Below are positions 37,486 to 45,458 of a DNA stretch of 64,000 nt, one piece after another (within the stretch, counting starts at the first letter, position 1; every line of letters begins with the position of its first letter). Source of the stretch: Pseudomonas saudimassiliensis (lineage in GTDB: Bacteria; Pseudomonadota; Gammaproteobacteria; Pseudomonadales; Pseudomonadaceae). The notes beneath the pieces were generated by a model. That model was given only the letters and a program-made list of their open reading frames with translations, ran no database searches and was not told where the DNA came from. The stretch covers positions 2,239,953 to 2,303,952 of the forward strand of contig NZ_LK391969.1 of NCBI RefSeq assembly GCF_000939975.1, written 5' to 3'. A program made the position numbers and the translations under genes.

Positions 37486-40400
37486 GTGGCTTTTGCGAAA
37501 CAAGACAAGCCCACCAGCATGCCTGACACCTCATTACTGTTCACTGCCCCGCTTTCCAGTAACCTCGGCAACCGCCTGGCCTGGGGCAACCTGCCCGCCG
37601 CGGCGCGGGCATTGGCCATCGCCGAGGGCGCCGCCCGCCACCCAGGCCTGAGCCTGGTCATCACCCGGGATACCGCCATGGCGGATCGCCTGGAGCAGGA
37701 GCTGCGGTTCTTTGCGCCCAACCTGCCGGTGGCCAGTTTCCCCGACTGGGAAACCCTGCCCTACGATCGTTTCTCGCCGCACCAGGACATCATTTCCCAA
37801 CGCCTGGAAACCCTCTACCGGTTGCCGCAGATGACCCGCGGCATCCTCGTGGTGCCGATGATCACCCTGCTCCACCGCCTACCGCCGCGCCCCTTTCTCG
37901 GCGGATCGGTCCTCATGCTGGAAGTCGGCCAGCGGCTGGACATCGAGCGCATGCGCCAGGACCTGGACGCCGCCGGTTACCGCTGTGTCGATACGGTCTA
38001 TGAACACGGCGACTATGCGGTGCGCGGCGCCTTGCTCGACCTGTTCCCGATGGGCAGTCGCCTGCCCTACCGGATTGACCTGTTCGACGATGAAATCGAG
38101 ACCCTGCGCACCTTCGATCCGGAAAGCCAGCGCTCCATCGACAAGGTCGAGCAGATCCACCTGCTGCCGGCCCGGGAATTCCCCCTCGACAAGAGCGCTC
38201 TGACCGGCTTCCGGGCGCGCTTTCGCGAGCGCTTCGAGATCGACCACCGTCGCTGTCCGATCTACCAGGACCTGAGTGGCGGCGTGGTTCCGCCGGGCAT
38301 CGAATACTATCTGCCCTTGTTCTTCGAAGAGTTGGGCACCCTGTTCGACTATCTACCGGCCAATACATTACTGTTCAGCCTGCCCGGTATCGAAGACAGC
38401 GCCACGCAATTCTGGACCGATGTGCGGGTACGTTACGAGGAGCAGGCGATCGACCCCACCCGGCCGCTGCTGCCCCCCGCCGAGCTATCCCTGCCGATGG
38501 AAGAGTGCTTCGCGCTGATCAAGAACTACCCGCGCATTACCTGCCATGACGAGCCGCTGCCCGCGGCGGCCGGCGTCACCAATTTCGACTGCAGCGTGCC
38601 GCCGGAACTGCCCCTGGACAGCAAGCAGGAAAACCCGCTGCGCGAGCTGCAGCGCTTTCTCCATGACTTCAACGGCCGCTCACTGTTCGTCACCGAGACT
38701 GCCGGGCGCCGCGAGGCGCTGCTGGACCTGCTGGGCCGGATCAACATCAAGCCCACCCAGGTAGACAGCTGGCCGCAGTTCGCCACCAGCGATGTCGGCT
38801 GCGCCATCATGATCGCCCCGGTCGACCAGGGGTTGTTGAGCAACCAGCCCGCGGTTGCGCTGATCGCCGAGAGCCAGCTGTTCGGCCAGCGGGTGATGCA
38901 GCGCCGCCGCCGTGGCAAGGCCACGGACCTGGGCGATACCCTCATCCGCAACCTCACCGAACTGCGCGAAGGCGCGCCAGTGGTGCATATCGACCATGGC
39001 GTGGGCCGCTACCGCGGCCTGGTCAACCTCAGCGTCGAAGGTCAGGAGGCCGAATTCCTGAAGCTCGAATACGCGGACGAGGCGACGCTTTACGTGCCGG
39101 TCGCCAACCTGCACCTGATCGCCCGCTACACCGGCGCCGATGACGATACTGCGCCGCTGCATCGCCTCGGCTCCGAGCAATGGCAGAAGGCCCGGCGCAA
39201 GGCCGCGGAAAAGGTCCGCGACGTGGCGGCCGAACTGCTGGATGTCTATTCCCGCCGCGCCGCGCGCAAGGGCTTCAGCTTCAGCCAGCCGGAACAGGAT
39301 TACCAAACGTTCGCTGACGCCTTCCCCTTCGAGGAGACCGCCGACCAGCAGGCGGCGATCGACGCGGTCATGCACGACATGACCAGCCCGCAACCGATGG
39401 ATCGCCTGGTCTGCGGCGATGTCGGCTTCGGCAAGACCGAAGTGGCGATGCGCGCCGCGTTCCTGGCGGTGCATAGCGGCAAGCAGGTAGCTGTGCTGGT
39501 GCCCACTACCCTGCTCGCCCAGCAGCATTACAACAGCTTCAAGGACCGTTTCGCCGATTGGCCGGTACAGGTGGAAGTCATCTCCCGCTTCAAGTCCGCC
39601 AAGGAGGTCAAGGCCGCAGTGCAGGACCTGGCCGAGGGCAAGATCGACATCATGATCGGCACCCACAAGCTGCTCCAGGGCGATGTGCAGTTCAAGGACC
39701 TGGGGCTGGTGATCATCGACGAGGAGCACCGTTTCGGCGTGCGGCAGAAGGAACGCCTCAAGGCCCTGCGCAGCGAGGTGGACATTCTCAACCTCACCGC
39801 CACGCCAATACCGCGCACCCTGAACATGGCCATGACCGGCATGCGCGACCTGTCGATCATCGCCACGCCGCCGGCCCGCCGGCTGTCGGTCAAGACCTTC
39901 GTCATGCAGCAGCAGCCGGCCGTCATCAAGGAAGCCATCCTGCGCGAATTGCTGCGCGGGGGGCAGGTCTACTTCCTGCATAACGAGGTGGAGACCATCG
40001 AGAAGTGCGCCGCCGACCTGGCCGAGCTGGTGCCGGAGGCGCGTATCGGCATCAGTCACGGCCAGATGCCCGAGCGGGCGCTGGAACAGGTGATGCGCGA
40101 CTTCTATCACCGACGCTTCAATATCCTGGTGACCTCGACCATCATCGAGACCGGCATCGACGTGCCCAGTGCCAACACCATCATCATCGAGCGCGCCGAC
40201 AAGTTCGGTCTGGCCCAGTTGCATCAATTACGCGGTCGGGTCGGGCGTAGCCACCACCAGGCCTACGCCTATCTGCTGACACCCGCGGGACGCAAGCTTA
40301 CCGGCGACGCCGAGAAACGCCTGGAGGCCATCGCCGCCGCGCAGGACCTGGGAGCAGGCTTTACCCTGGCGACCCATGACCTGGAAATCCGCGGCGCCGG

Positions 40401-41022
40401 TGAGTTGCTGGGTGAAGGCCAGAGCGGCCAGATACAGGCGGTGGGCTTCACTCTCTACATGGACATGCTGGAACGGGCGATCAAGGCAATCCAGCAGGGC
40501 AAGGAGCCGGAACTGGAGAACCCGCTCAGCGGCGGCCCGGATATCAACCTGCGCTTGCCCGCACTGATCCCCGACGATTACCTGCCGGACGTGCATGCCC
40601 GCCTGACCCTGTACAAGCGCATCGCCAACGCCAATAACGATGACGACCTGAAGGATCTGCAGGTGGAGATGATCGACCGCTTCGGCCTGCTGCCCGAACA
40701 GGTCAAGACCCTGTTCCGGGTCACCGCGCTCAAGTTGCGCTGCGCGCCGCTGGGCATCAGCAAGATCGATGTGGGCGCCGAGCACGGGCGGGTCGAGTTC
40801 ACCGCCGATACCAGCGTCGATCCGCTGACCCTGATCCGGCTGATTCAGGACAATCCGCAGCGGTATCGCCTGGACGGCGGCAGTGTCTTCCGCTTCAGCG
40901 CCCCCATGGCCAACGCCACCCTGCGCTTGAATACGGTGGAAGCGCTGATTGACCGCCTACAGCAGGTGCCGGCGGCCCCGGCAGCTGCCAAGGGCAACGC
41001 CAAGGCCAAAGGCAAGCACTAG
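37486..41022 (+). CDS. mfd: Transcription-repair coupling factor
   Basis: Mfd removes stalled RNA polymerase and recruits UvrA. The 1178-residue protein has the UvrB-like N-terminal module (FPDWETLPYDRFSPHQDII near 85-103), the RNA-polymerase-interacting domain around 490-560 (VHIDHGVGRYRGL) and the translocase with Walker A CGDVGFGKT near 642. The DEEH box (IIDEEHRFG) is near 743-748, followed by the TRG region and a C-terminal UvrA-autoinhibitory domain. The start is GTG at 37486, with GGAAGG eight bases upstream. An ATG at 37519 has no comparable site. Confidence 0.97.
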   Translation: MAFAKQDKPTSMPDTSLLFTAPLSSNLGNRLAWGNLPAAARALAIAEGAARHPGLSLVITRDTAMADRLEQELRFFAPNLPVASFPDWETLPYDRFSPHQDIISQRLETLYRLPQMTRGILVVPMITLLHRLPPRPFLGGSVLMLEVGQRLDIERMRQDLDAAGYRCVDTVYEHGDYAVRGALLDLFPMGSRLPYRIDLFDDEIETLRTFDPESQRSIDKVEQIHLLPAREFPLDKSALTGFRARFRERFEIDHRRCPIYQDLSGGVVPPGIEYYLPLFFEELGTLFDYLPANTLLFSLPGIEDSATQFWTDVRVRYEEQAIDPTRPLLPPAELSLPMEECFALIKNYPRITCHDEPLPAAAGVTNFDCSVPPELPLDSKQENPLRELQRFLHDFNGRSLFVTETAGRREALLDLLGRINIKPTQVDSWPQFATSDVGCAIMIAPVDQGLLSNQPAVALIAESQLFGQRVMQRRRRGKATDLGDTLIRNLTELREGAPVVHIDHGVGRYRGLVNLSVEGQEAEFLKLEYADEATLYVPVANLHLIARYTGADDDTAPLHRLGSEQWQKARRKAAEKVRDVAAELLDVYSRRAARKGFSFSQPEQDYQTFADAFPFEETADQQAAIDAVMHDMTSPQPMDRLVCGDVGFGKTEVAMRAAFLAVHSGKQVAVLVPTTLLAQQHYNSFKDRFADWPVQVEVISRFKSAKEVKAAVQDLAEGKIDIMIGTHKLLQGDVQFKDLGLVIIDEEHRFGVRQKERLKALRSEVDILNLTATPIPRTLNMAMTGMRDLSIIATPPARRLSVKTFVMQQQPAVIKEAILRELLRGGQVYFLHNEVETIEKCAADLAELVPEARIGISHGQMPERALEQVMRDFYHRRFNILVTSTIIETGIDVPSANTIIIERADKFGLAQLHQLRGRVGRSHHQAYAYLLTPAGRKLTGDAEKRLEAIAAAQDLGAGFTLATHDLEIRGAGELLGEGQSGQIQAVGFTLYMDMLERAIKAIQQGKEPELENPLSGGPDINLRLPALIPDDYLPDVHARLTLYKRIANANNDDDLKDLQVEMIDRFGLLPEQVKTLFRVTALKLRCAPLGISKIDVGAEHGRVEFTADTSVDPLTLIRLIQDNPQRYRLDGGSVFRFSAPMANATLRLNTVEALIDRLQQVPAAPAAAKGNAKAKGKH

Positions 41023-41032
41023 GCCGTGCCGC

Positions 41033-42037
41033 TCAGAGCAGGCCCGCGTCCCGCAGCAGGGCAACGGCCTGCCGCCAGTGCGGCTGGGCCTTGTAGTCGC
41101 TGCCGACGACCTGCCGGGCAAGCAGCTCCTGGGGCCGACTCGAGGGCTGCATGCCGCTACGCTGCGCGTGCACCAGCGCCTGCTCGGCGGCCGCCCGGTC
41201 GTTGCAGACCAACAGCATGTCGCAGCCTGACGCCAGGGCAGCATCCACCCGCTGCGCCATGCCCCCTACTGCATGGGCGCCGGCCATGGTCAGGTCGTCA
41301 CTGAAGATCACCCCGCGAAAACCCAGCTCGGCCCGCAGGATGTCCTGCAGCCAGCGGCGGGAAAACCCCGCCGGCAATGCGTCCACCGCGGGATAGACCA
41401 CGTGGGCCGGCATGATGCCGTCCAGCAGCGTTGCCAGCGCGGCGAAGGGCTGCAGGTCGGACTCACGGATTGCCGCCTCGCTGCGCTCATCCACCGGCAA
41501 GTCGAAATGCGAGTCCGCTTCCGCCCAGCCGTGCCCGGGAAAATGCTTGCCGGTAGCGGCCATGCCGGCCTCGTGCAGCCCCTTGATATAAGCCTGCCCA
41601 AGCTGGCTGACCTGTTGCGGGTCCGCGCCCAGGGAGCGATCGCCGATCACCTGGCTGCGGCCGTAATCGAGATCCAGCACCGGCGCAAAACTGATATCGA
41701 TGCCGCAGGCAAGCATCTCGGTTGCCATCAACCAGGCCGCCGCTTCTGCCAGCAGTGCCGGCTCGGCATCCTGGCTGGCCGCGATACGGCCGAGGGCCGG
41801 CAGGCGCAATACCTCACGCCGCAGCCGCTGCACCCGCCCGCCTTCCTGGTCGATGGCAATCAGCATGTCTGCACGCACCGCTCGAATGCTGCGCACCAGC
41901 TCGCGCACCTGCGCCGGGGACTCGGTGTTGCGGGCAAACAGGATCATCCCGCCTACCTCCGGCTGCCGCAGCAAGTGACGGTCTTCAGGGGTCAGCCAGG
42001 TGCCGGCCAGGTCCAGCATCAGTGCGCCGTGTTTCAA
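41033..42037 (-). CDS. nagZ: Beta-N-acetylhexosaminidase
   Basis: NagZ is the cytosolic family 3 glycosidase that removes GlcNAc from anhydro-muropeptides in peptidoglycan recycling; its product can induce ampC in species that have it. The 334-residue protein has MLDLAGTWL, AIDQEGGRVQRL, the flexible-loop KHFPGHGWAEADSH with the acid/base His, and the nucleophile Asp in VIFSDDLTMAG. The start is TTG (42035-42037) with AAGGAG seven bases upstream. It is convergent with mfd, with only ten bases between the stops. Confidence 0.95.
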   Translation of the reverse strand: MKHGALMLDLAGTWLTPEDRHLLRQPEVGGMILFARNTESPAQVRELVRSIRAVRADMLIAIDQEGGRVQRLRREVLRLPALGRIAASQDAEPALLAEAAAWLMATEMLACGIDISFAPVLDLDYGRSQVIGDRSLGADPQQVSQLGQAYIKGLHEAGMAATGKHFPGHGWAEADSHFDLPVDERSEAAIRESDLQPFAALATLLDGIMPAHVVYPAVDALPAGFSRRWLQDILRAELGFRGVIFSDDLTMAGAHAVGGMAQRVDAALASGCDMLLVCNDRAAAEQALVHAQRSGMQPSSRPQELLARQVVGSDYKAQPHWRQAVALLRDAGLL

Positions 42038-42071
42038 TGCAATGCTCCTTGGAGTCAGGGGTTATCAGAGA

Positions 42072-42554
42072 TCAGTCGATGACGACCAGGCAACCGGCCG
42101 GCGTCATGTCGAACAGGGCCAGCATATCGGTGTTGCGCAGCCGGATGCAGCCATGGGACAGGGGCACGCCCATGGGCTGATCGTCGCCGGTGCCATGCAG
42201 GTAGATGTAGCGCCGCTGAGAGTCGCATTCTCCGCCACGGTTGAAGCCGGGCTCCTCACCGCAGAGCCAGAGGATCCGGGTCAGGATCCAGTCACGTTGG
42301 GGATGGTCTGCGGCAAGCGCCGGCGACCAGACTTCCCCGGTCGGGCGGCGGCCGATGAACACAGCGCCCAAGGGCTGCCCGGCACCGATGCGCGCGCGCA
42401 CCCGGTGGCGCCCGCGGGGGGTACAGCCGCTGCCATTGCGCTCACCGGCACCGTTCTTTGCCGTGGATATCGAGAAACGACAGCGCTGCTGGCCGGCCGC
42501 AAAACCGGTCAGCAGCTGCTGTTCGATGGATATGTGGATCAGGTCCAGCTGCAT
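42072..42554 (-). CDS. L,D-transpeptidase YkuD-family protein
   Basis: The 160-residue protein is a YkuD catalytic domain with IYLHGTGDDQPMGVPLSHGCIRL, read here as HGT...SHGCIRL; the Cys in SHGC is the nucleophile. It has no obvious signal peptide or lipobox, unlike most periplasmic L,D-transpeptidases. It could therefore act in the cytoplasm, like LdcA-type recycling enzymes, or be exported by a non-obvious route. I chose the ATG at 42552-42554 with GGGAG five bases upstream. The neighbouring nagZ suggests a role in muropeptide metabolism. Confidence 0.85.
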   Translation of the reverse strand: MQLDLIHISIEQQLLTGFAAGQQRCRFSISTAKNGAGERNGSGCTPRGRHRVRARIGAGQPLGAVFIGRRPTGEVWSPALAADHPQRDWILTRILWLCGEEPGFNRGGECDSQRRYIYLHGTGDDQPMGVPLSHGCIRLRNTDMLALFDMTPAGCLVVID

Positions 42555-42676
42555 GGTCACTCCCGCGGTTCAAGGAGCACACGATAGCGGATCACATCGC
42601 CGGAAGTAAGCCCCGCCCGGGCGCTGCAGCTACTCTGGGTGCGGACAGTCAACCCAGCCAAAGCGTGACGATGCGA

Positions 42677-43318
42677 CTATTCGGATAAGGGTCCGGCACG
42701 CATGCCGGCCGCGAGGAACGGCACCATCTGCCGAAGCACTTCTTCAGTACCGGCCCGCTCGCCATATTCCGCCTCGGCGATGGCCTTGAGCGCCTTCATG
42801 CTCGACAGGGTGAACGCGGCGCTGCCCAGCATGAAATGCACGCGCCAGAACAGCATCTCCGGCGGCAACTCCGGGGCGCTGCGCAGCACCAGCCCCATGT
42901 AACGGCGGAACACCTTGCCGTACACCTCCCCCAGGTACTTACGCAGGTGCCCCTGGCTCTGACTGAAGGCCAGCCCCAGCAGTCGCATGAAGGTGGACAG
43001 GTCGTGGCCACTGCGCGGCTTGACCGCCAACACCAGGCGCACCAGCATCTCCAGCAGAGCCTCCAGGCTCAGATCGGGGTTGCCGGCCTGCTCGTTGCGA
43101 TCGAGCTCCTGCTCCAGGCTATGCACGAAGGGATCCAGGAACCGGGTGAACACTGCCTGGATCAGGGATTTCTTCGAACCGAAATGGTAGTTGACCGCAG
43201 CCAGGTTGACGCCAGCCTTGCTGGTGATCAACCGCAGCGAAGTCTCTGCAAACCCCTTTTCGGCGAACAACTGCTCCGCGGCATCCAGAATGCGCTCGAC
43301 TGTTTCAGACTGTGCCAC
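42677..43318 (-). CDS. psrA: TetR-family regulator PsrA
   Basis: PsrA senses long-chain fatty acids, represses fatty-acid oxidation genes and itself, and in Pseudomonas activates rpoS. The 213-residue protein begins [18 protein letters not shown], with the [27 protein letters not shown] (in pieces [19 protein letters not shown]) at about 25-48 and [20 protein letters not shown] in the ligand domain. I chose the GTG at 43316-43318 because GGAG is eight bases upstream; an ATG two codons earlier is too close to it. Its promoter is overlapped by a perfect operator. Confidence 0.93.
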   Translation of the reverse strand: MAQSETVERILDAAEQLFAEKGFAETSLRLITSKAGVNLAAVNYHFGSKKSLIQAVFTRFLDPFVHSLEQELDRNEQAGNPDLSLEALLEMLVRLVLAVKPRSGHDLSTFMRLLGLAFSQSQGHLRKYLGEVYGKVFRRYMGLVLRSAPELPPEMLFWRVHFMLGSAAFTLSSMKALKAIAEAEYGERAGTEEVLRQMVPFLAAGMRAGPLSE

Positions 43319-43340
43319 GACCATCTCTCCGAATACATTT

Positions 43341-43362
43341 GTTTGAAACATACGTTTCAAAC
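43341..43362. promoter_or_regulatory. PsrA operator
   Basis: GTTTGAAAC (43341-43349) and GTTTCAAAC (43354-43362) are perfect inverted repeats around ATAC. The centre GAAAC-N4-GTTTC fits the published PsrA consensus (G/C)AAAC-N2-4-GTTT(G/C). It covers the -10 and half the spacer of the psrA promoter, so autorepression is expected. Confidence 0.85.
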
Positions 43363-43376
43363 GAACCTGCTGTCAA
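43347..43376 (-). promoter_or_regulatory. Promoter of psrA
   Basis: On the minus strand consensus TTGACA (43376-43371) and TATGTT (43352-43347) are 18 bp apart. The -10 lies inside the PsrA palindrome. The expected leader is about 20 nt. Confidence 0.6.
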
Positions 43377-43425
43377 TCAGGACCTTTTACCATACCCCGC
43401 CGATACCGCAAACAGGTCAAACTCC

Positions 43426-43453
43426 TTGCCCTCGCAGAACAACTGTATATAAT
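43426..43453 (+). promoter_or_regulatory. Promoter of lexA
   Basis: TTGCCC (43426-43431) and a consensus TATAAT (43448-43453) are 16 bp apart. The -10 lies inside the first LexA box. Confidence 0.7.
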
Positions 43454-43458
43454 CCCAA
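43443..43458 (+). promoter_or_regulatory. LexA box 1 (imperfect)
   Basis: CTG-N10-CAA at 43443-43458 is one base off the CTG-N10-CAG consensus and covers the lexA -10. Confidence 0.6.
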
Positions 43459-43461
43459 TGA

Positions 43462-43477
43462 CTGTATAAAAAGACAG
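43462..43477 (+). promoter_or_regulatory. LexA box 2
   Basis: CTGTATAAAAAGACAG at 43462-43477 is a full CTG-N10-CAG SOS box, nine bases ahead of the lexA ATG and three bases after box 1. Confidence 0.85.
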
Positions 43478-43486
43478 GTAATCGAC

Positions 43487-44098
43487 ATGATCAAACTGAC
43501 GGCGCGGCAACAGGAGGTTCTGGCCTTCCTGAAAGAGTACATGGGCGCCAATGGCTATCCGCCCACCCGGGTGGAAATCGCCCGCCAGTTGGGCTTCCGC
43601 TCCCCGAACGCAGCGGAGGAGCATCTCAAGGCGCTGGCCCGCAAGGGTGCCATCGAGATGATTCCCGGCGCCTCCCGGGGCATCCGGCTGCCTGCCGACA
43701 GTGAACCGCTGAGCCGTGACGACGCCCTGCCCGTCATCGGCCAGGTCGCTGCCGGGGCGCCCATCCTGGCGGTGGAGAATATCGAGGATCATTGTCGTAT
43801 CAGCCCCGATTTCTTCAGCCCCCGCGCCGACTATCTGTTGCGGGTGCGGGGCATGAGCATGAAGGACATCGGCATTCTCGATGGCGACCTGCTGGCGGTA
43901 CATCGCACCAGCGAAGCAAGGAATGGTCAGGTTGTGGTGGCACGGCTGGACGATGAAGTGACCGTCAAGCGCTTCCACAAGCAGGGCCGCAAGGTGTCCC
44001 TGATTGCCGAGAACCCGGAGTTTGCCCCCATAGAGGTCGACCTGCGCGAGCAGGAGCTGATTATCGAAGGTTTGAGCGTCGGTGTGATACGCCACTGA
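43487..44098 (+). CDS. lexA: SOS repressor LexA
   Basis: LexA represses the SOS regulon until RecA-stimulated self-cleavage. The 203-residue protein has the N-terminal winged HTH ([21 protein letters not shown] at about 27-47), the cleavage site Ala89-Gly90 in VAAGAPI, Ser124 in GMSMKDIG and Lys161 in VKRFHK. The ATG at 43487 is preceded by the sequence GACAGG about eight bases upstream. Two LexA boxes at the promoter indicate autoregulation. sulA follows after 14 bp. Confidence 0.98.
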   Translation: MIKLTARQQEVLAFLKEYMGANGYPPTRVEIARQLGFRSPNAAEEHLKALARKGAIEMIPGASRGIRLPADSEPLSRDDALPVIGQVAAGAPILAVENIEDHCRISPDFFSPRADYLLRVRGMSMKDIGILDGDLLAVHRTSEARNGQVVVARLDDEVTVKRFHKQGRKVSLIAENPEFAPIEVDLREQELIIEGLSVGVIRH

Positions 44099-44112
44099 GG
44101 GAGTACGCCACT

Positions 44113-44607
44113 ATGCAGTATGCGCGAAACAAAGATTCAGTCGCCCAGTCAGACCTGTTCCACCAGGTGATGATGTCGTCCCGCCTGAAGGCCCGGGGCC
44201 TGACCAGTGCGGTACTGCCGGCCAGCGAGCCGGAGGATACCGGATTCAGCGAGATCTGCCTGAACGGCGCGCCGCGCCAGTGCCTGCAGTGGCTGGCCCC
44301 GGTGCTACGAGACTTGAGTCAGGCCAGTCGCCCCGGCTGGCTGACCCTCATCGATCCACCGCTGCCGGTCAGCCATAAATGGCTGCGGACGTCCGGCCTG
44401 GACCCACAGCGCATACTCATCATTCGTCCCAAGCATGGCATGGATACGCTGGAGCTCTGTTGCGAGATTCTGCGACTGGGTTACAGCCATACGGTAGTCA
44501 GCTGGCTGCCGCCCCGGGCCAGCACTCACCGCCGGCTGGAAGCCGCGGCACGCGCGGGATACTGCGCCAGTCTCAACGTACGCTTGGGTAGCGCGGGCCT
44601 GGCCTGA
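44113..44607 (+). CDS. sulA: SOS cell division inhibitor SulA
   Basis: SulA binds FtsZ and blocks division during the SOS response. The 164-residue protein contains SEICLNGAPRQCLQWLAPVLR and the RecA-like segment RPGWLTLIDPP...LDPQRILIIRP (shown in part), as in Pseudomonas SulA. Fourteen bases separate it from lexA and there is no promoter of its own, so it should be induced through the lexA boxes. No Lon-type degradation signal can be judged by eye. Confidence 0.9.
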   Translation: MQYARNKDSVAQSDLFHQVMMSSRLKARGLTSAVLPASEPEDTGFSEICLNGAPRQCLQWLAPVLRDLSQASRPGWLTLIDPPLPVSHKWLRTSGLDPQRILIIRPKHGMDTLELCCEILRLGYSHTVVSWLPPRASTHRRLEAAARAGYCASLNVRLGSAGLA

Positions 44608-44642
44608 CGGGGGAGCCCGGCCGGCTGCAGCCATGGGGGGGG

Positions 44643-44882
44643 TTAGTGCAGGACGCGGTGCTCATCGAGCTCGAGGTCGGGATCTTCTTCCATGATCTGG
44701 CCGGCCATCTGCATGCCGGTGTTGATCATCGCCTTGGCTACTTCCACGTAGTTGCCCTGCAAAAAATCCCTCGCCTCTTCGGAAAACTCGATGACCAGTA
44801 GCGGCCGGCCCTCTTCATCCGGGCGGCGCAACGCGACGGTGCCATCGGCAAGCTCTACAATTTCGAGAAAGGGGGAAGGCAT
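44643..44882 (-). CDS. Conserved small acidic protein of unknown function
   Basis: A 79-residue acidic protein starts MPSPFLEIVELADGTVALRR and has LVIEFSEEARDFLQ and KAMINTGMQMAGQIMEEDP. The ATG at 44880-44882 has AGGAGA six bases upstream, and a longer frame upstream is a shadow. A conserved hypothetical at this place (between sulA and topA) occurs in other pseudomonads as I recall. I cannot assign a function. Its stop is next to a run of eight G on the plus strand. Confidence 0.8.
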   Translation of the reverse strand: MPSPFLEIVELADGTVALRRPDEEGRPLLVIEFSEEARDFLQGNYVEVAKAMINTGMQMAGQIMEEDPDLELDEHRVLH

Positions 44883-44943
44883 GGTACGTCTCCTGTCAGT
44901 CAAGCCGCGCAGGGTAACACAGCCACACTGACCGGACCACAGC

Positions 44944-45447
44944 TCACCATTCCTGCATATCCTGGCGATAGCGATCGACCAGCGCGGCCAACGCGGCGAG
45001 CGCCGCGCCTGCCTCATCCAGCCCCCACTCCCCCGCCGGGACGGCCGTGCTGGCAATCAACTCGCCGGTAACCGGGCGTCCAGGCGCCACCGCCGGGGCG
45101 AACAACTGTTCCCAGGCCCGCAACAGACCAGCCAGCCAACTGCCCTCATCCTGCGCCAGCTGGGTCAGCTCACCCAGTTCCGGGCCCGGAAAACGCTCGG
45201 CCAATCCACCGTGGACGATCTCTTCCACACTCCGGGCATCCAGCAGCGGCCAGCGATAACGCTCGGCCACCTCATGGATCAGCGCCAGCACGGCGCGGTA
45301 GCCATGGAACAGCACATGTTCACGGTGATAGCGCACCTGGGTGGCCGCACCCAGATCGGCTGAACCTTCGACCGACTCCCAGGACGCCAGCGCCAGACGG
45401 GCGAACGACAACGCCTGATTGGTACGGGTATAGATTTCGTTCGCCAT
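44944..45447 (-). CDS. DUF6586 family protein
   Basis: The 167-residue protein is soluble and helical, starting MANEIYTRTNQALSFARLAL, with REHVLFHGYRAVLALIHEVAERY. It has no signal peptide or membrane segment. It fits the pseudomonad family found just downstream of topA and annotated DUF6586. Function is unknown. It starts 11 bp after the topA stop, so it is likely cotranscribed with topA. Confidence 0.75.
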   Translation of the reverse strand: MANEIYTRTNQALSFARLALASWESVEGSADLGAATQVRYHREHVLFHGYRAVLALIHEVAERYRWPLLDARSVEEIVHGGLAERFPGPELGELTQLAQDEGSWLAGLLRAWEQLFAPAVAPGRPVTGELIASTAVPAGEWGLDEAGAALAALAALVDRYRQDMQEW

Positions 45448-45458
45448 AACGCCTCCGC

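Noticed and set aside
44635-44642. Run of eight G next to the stop of the small acidic protein gene
   Set aside because: It lies outside coding sequence on the 3' side, so phase variation of a gene is unlikely.
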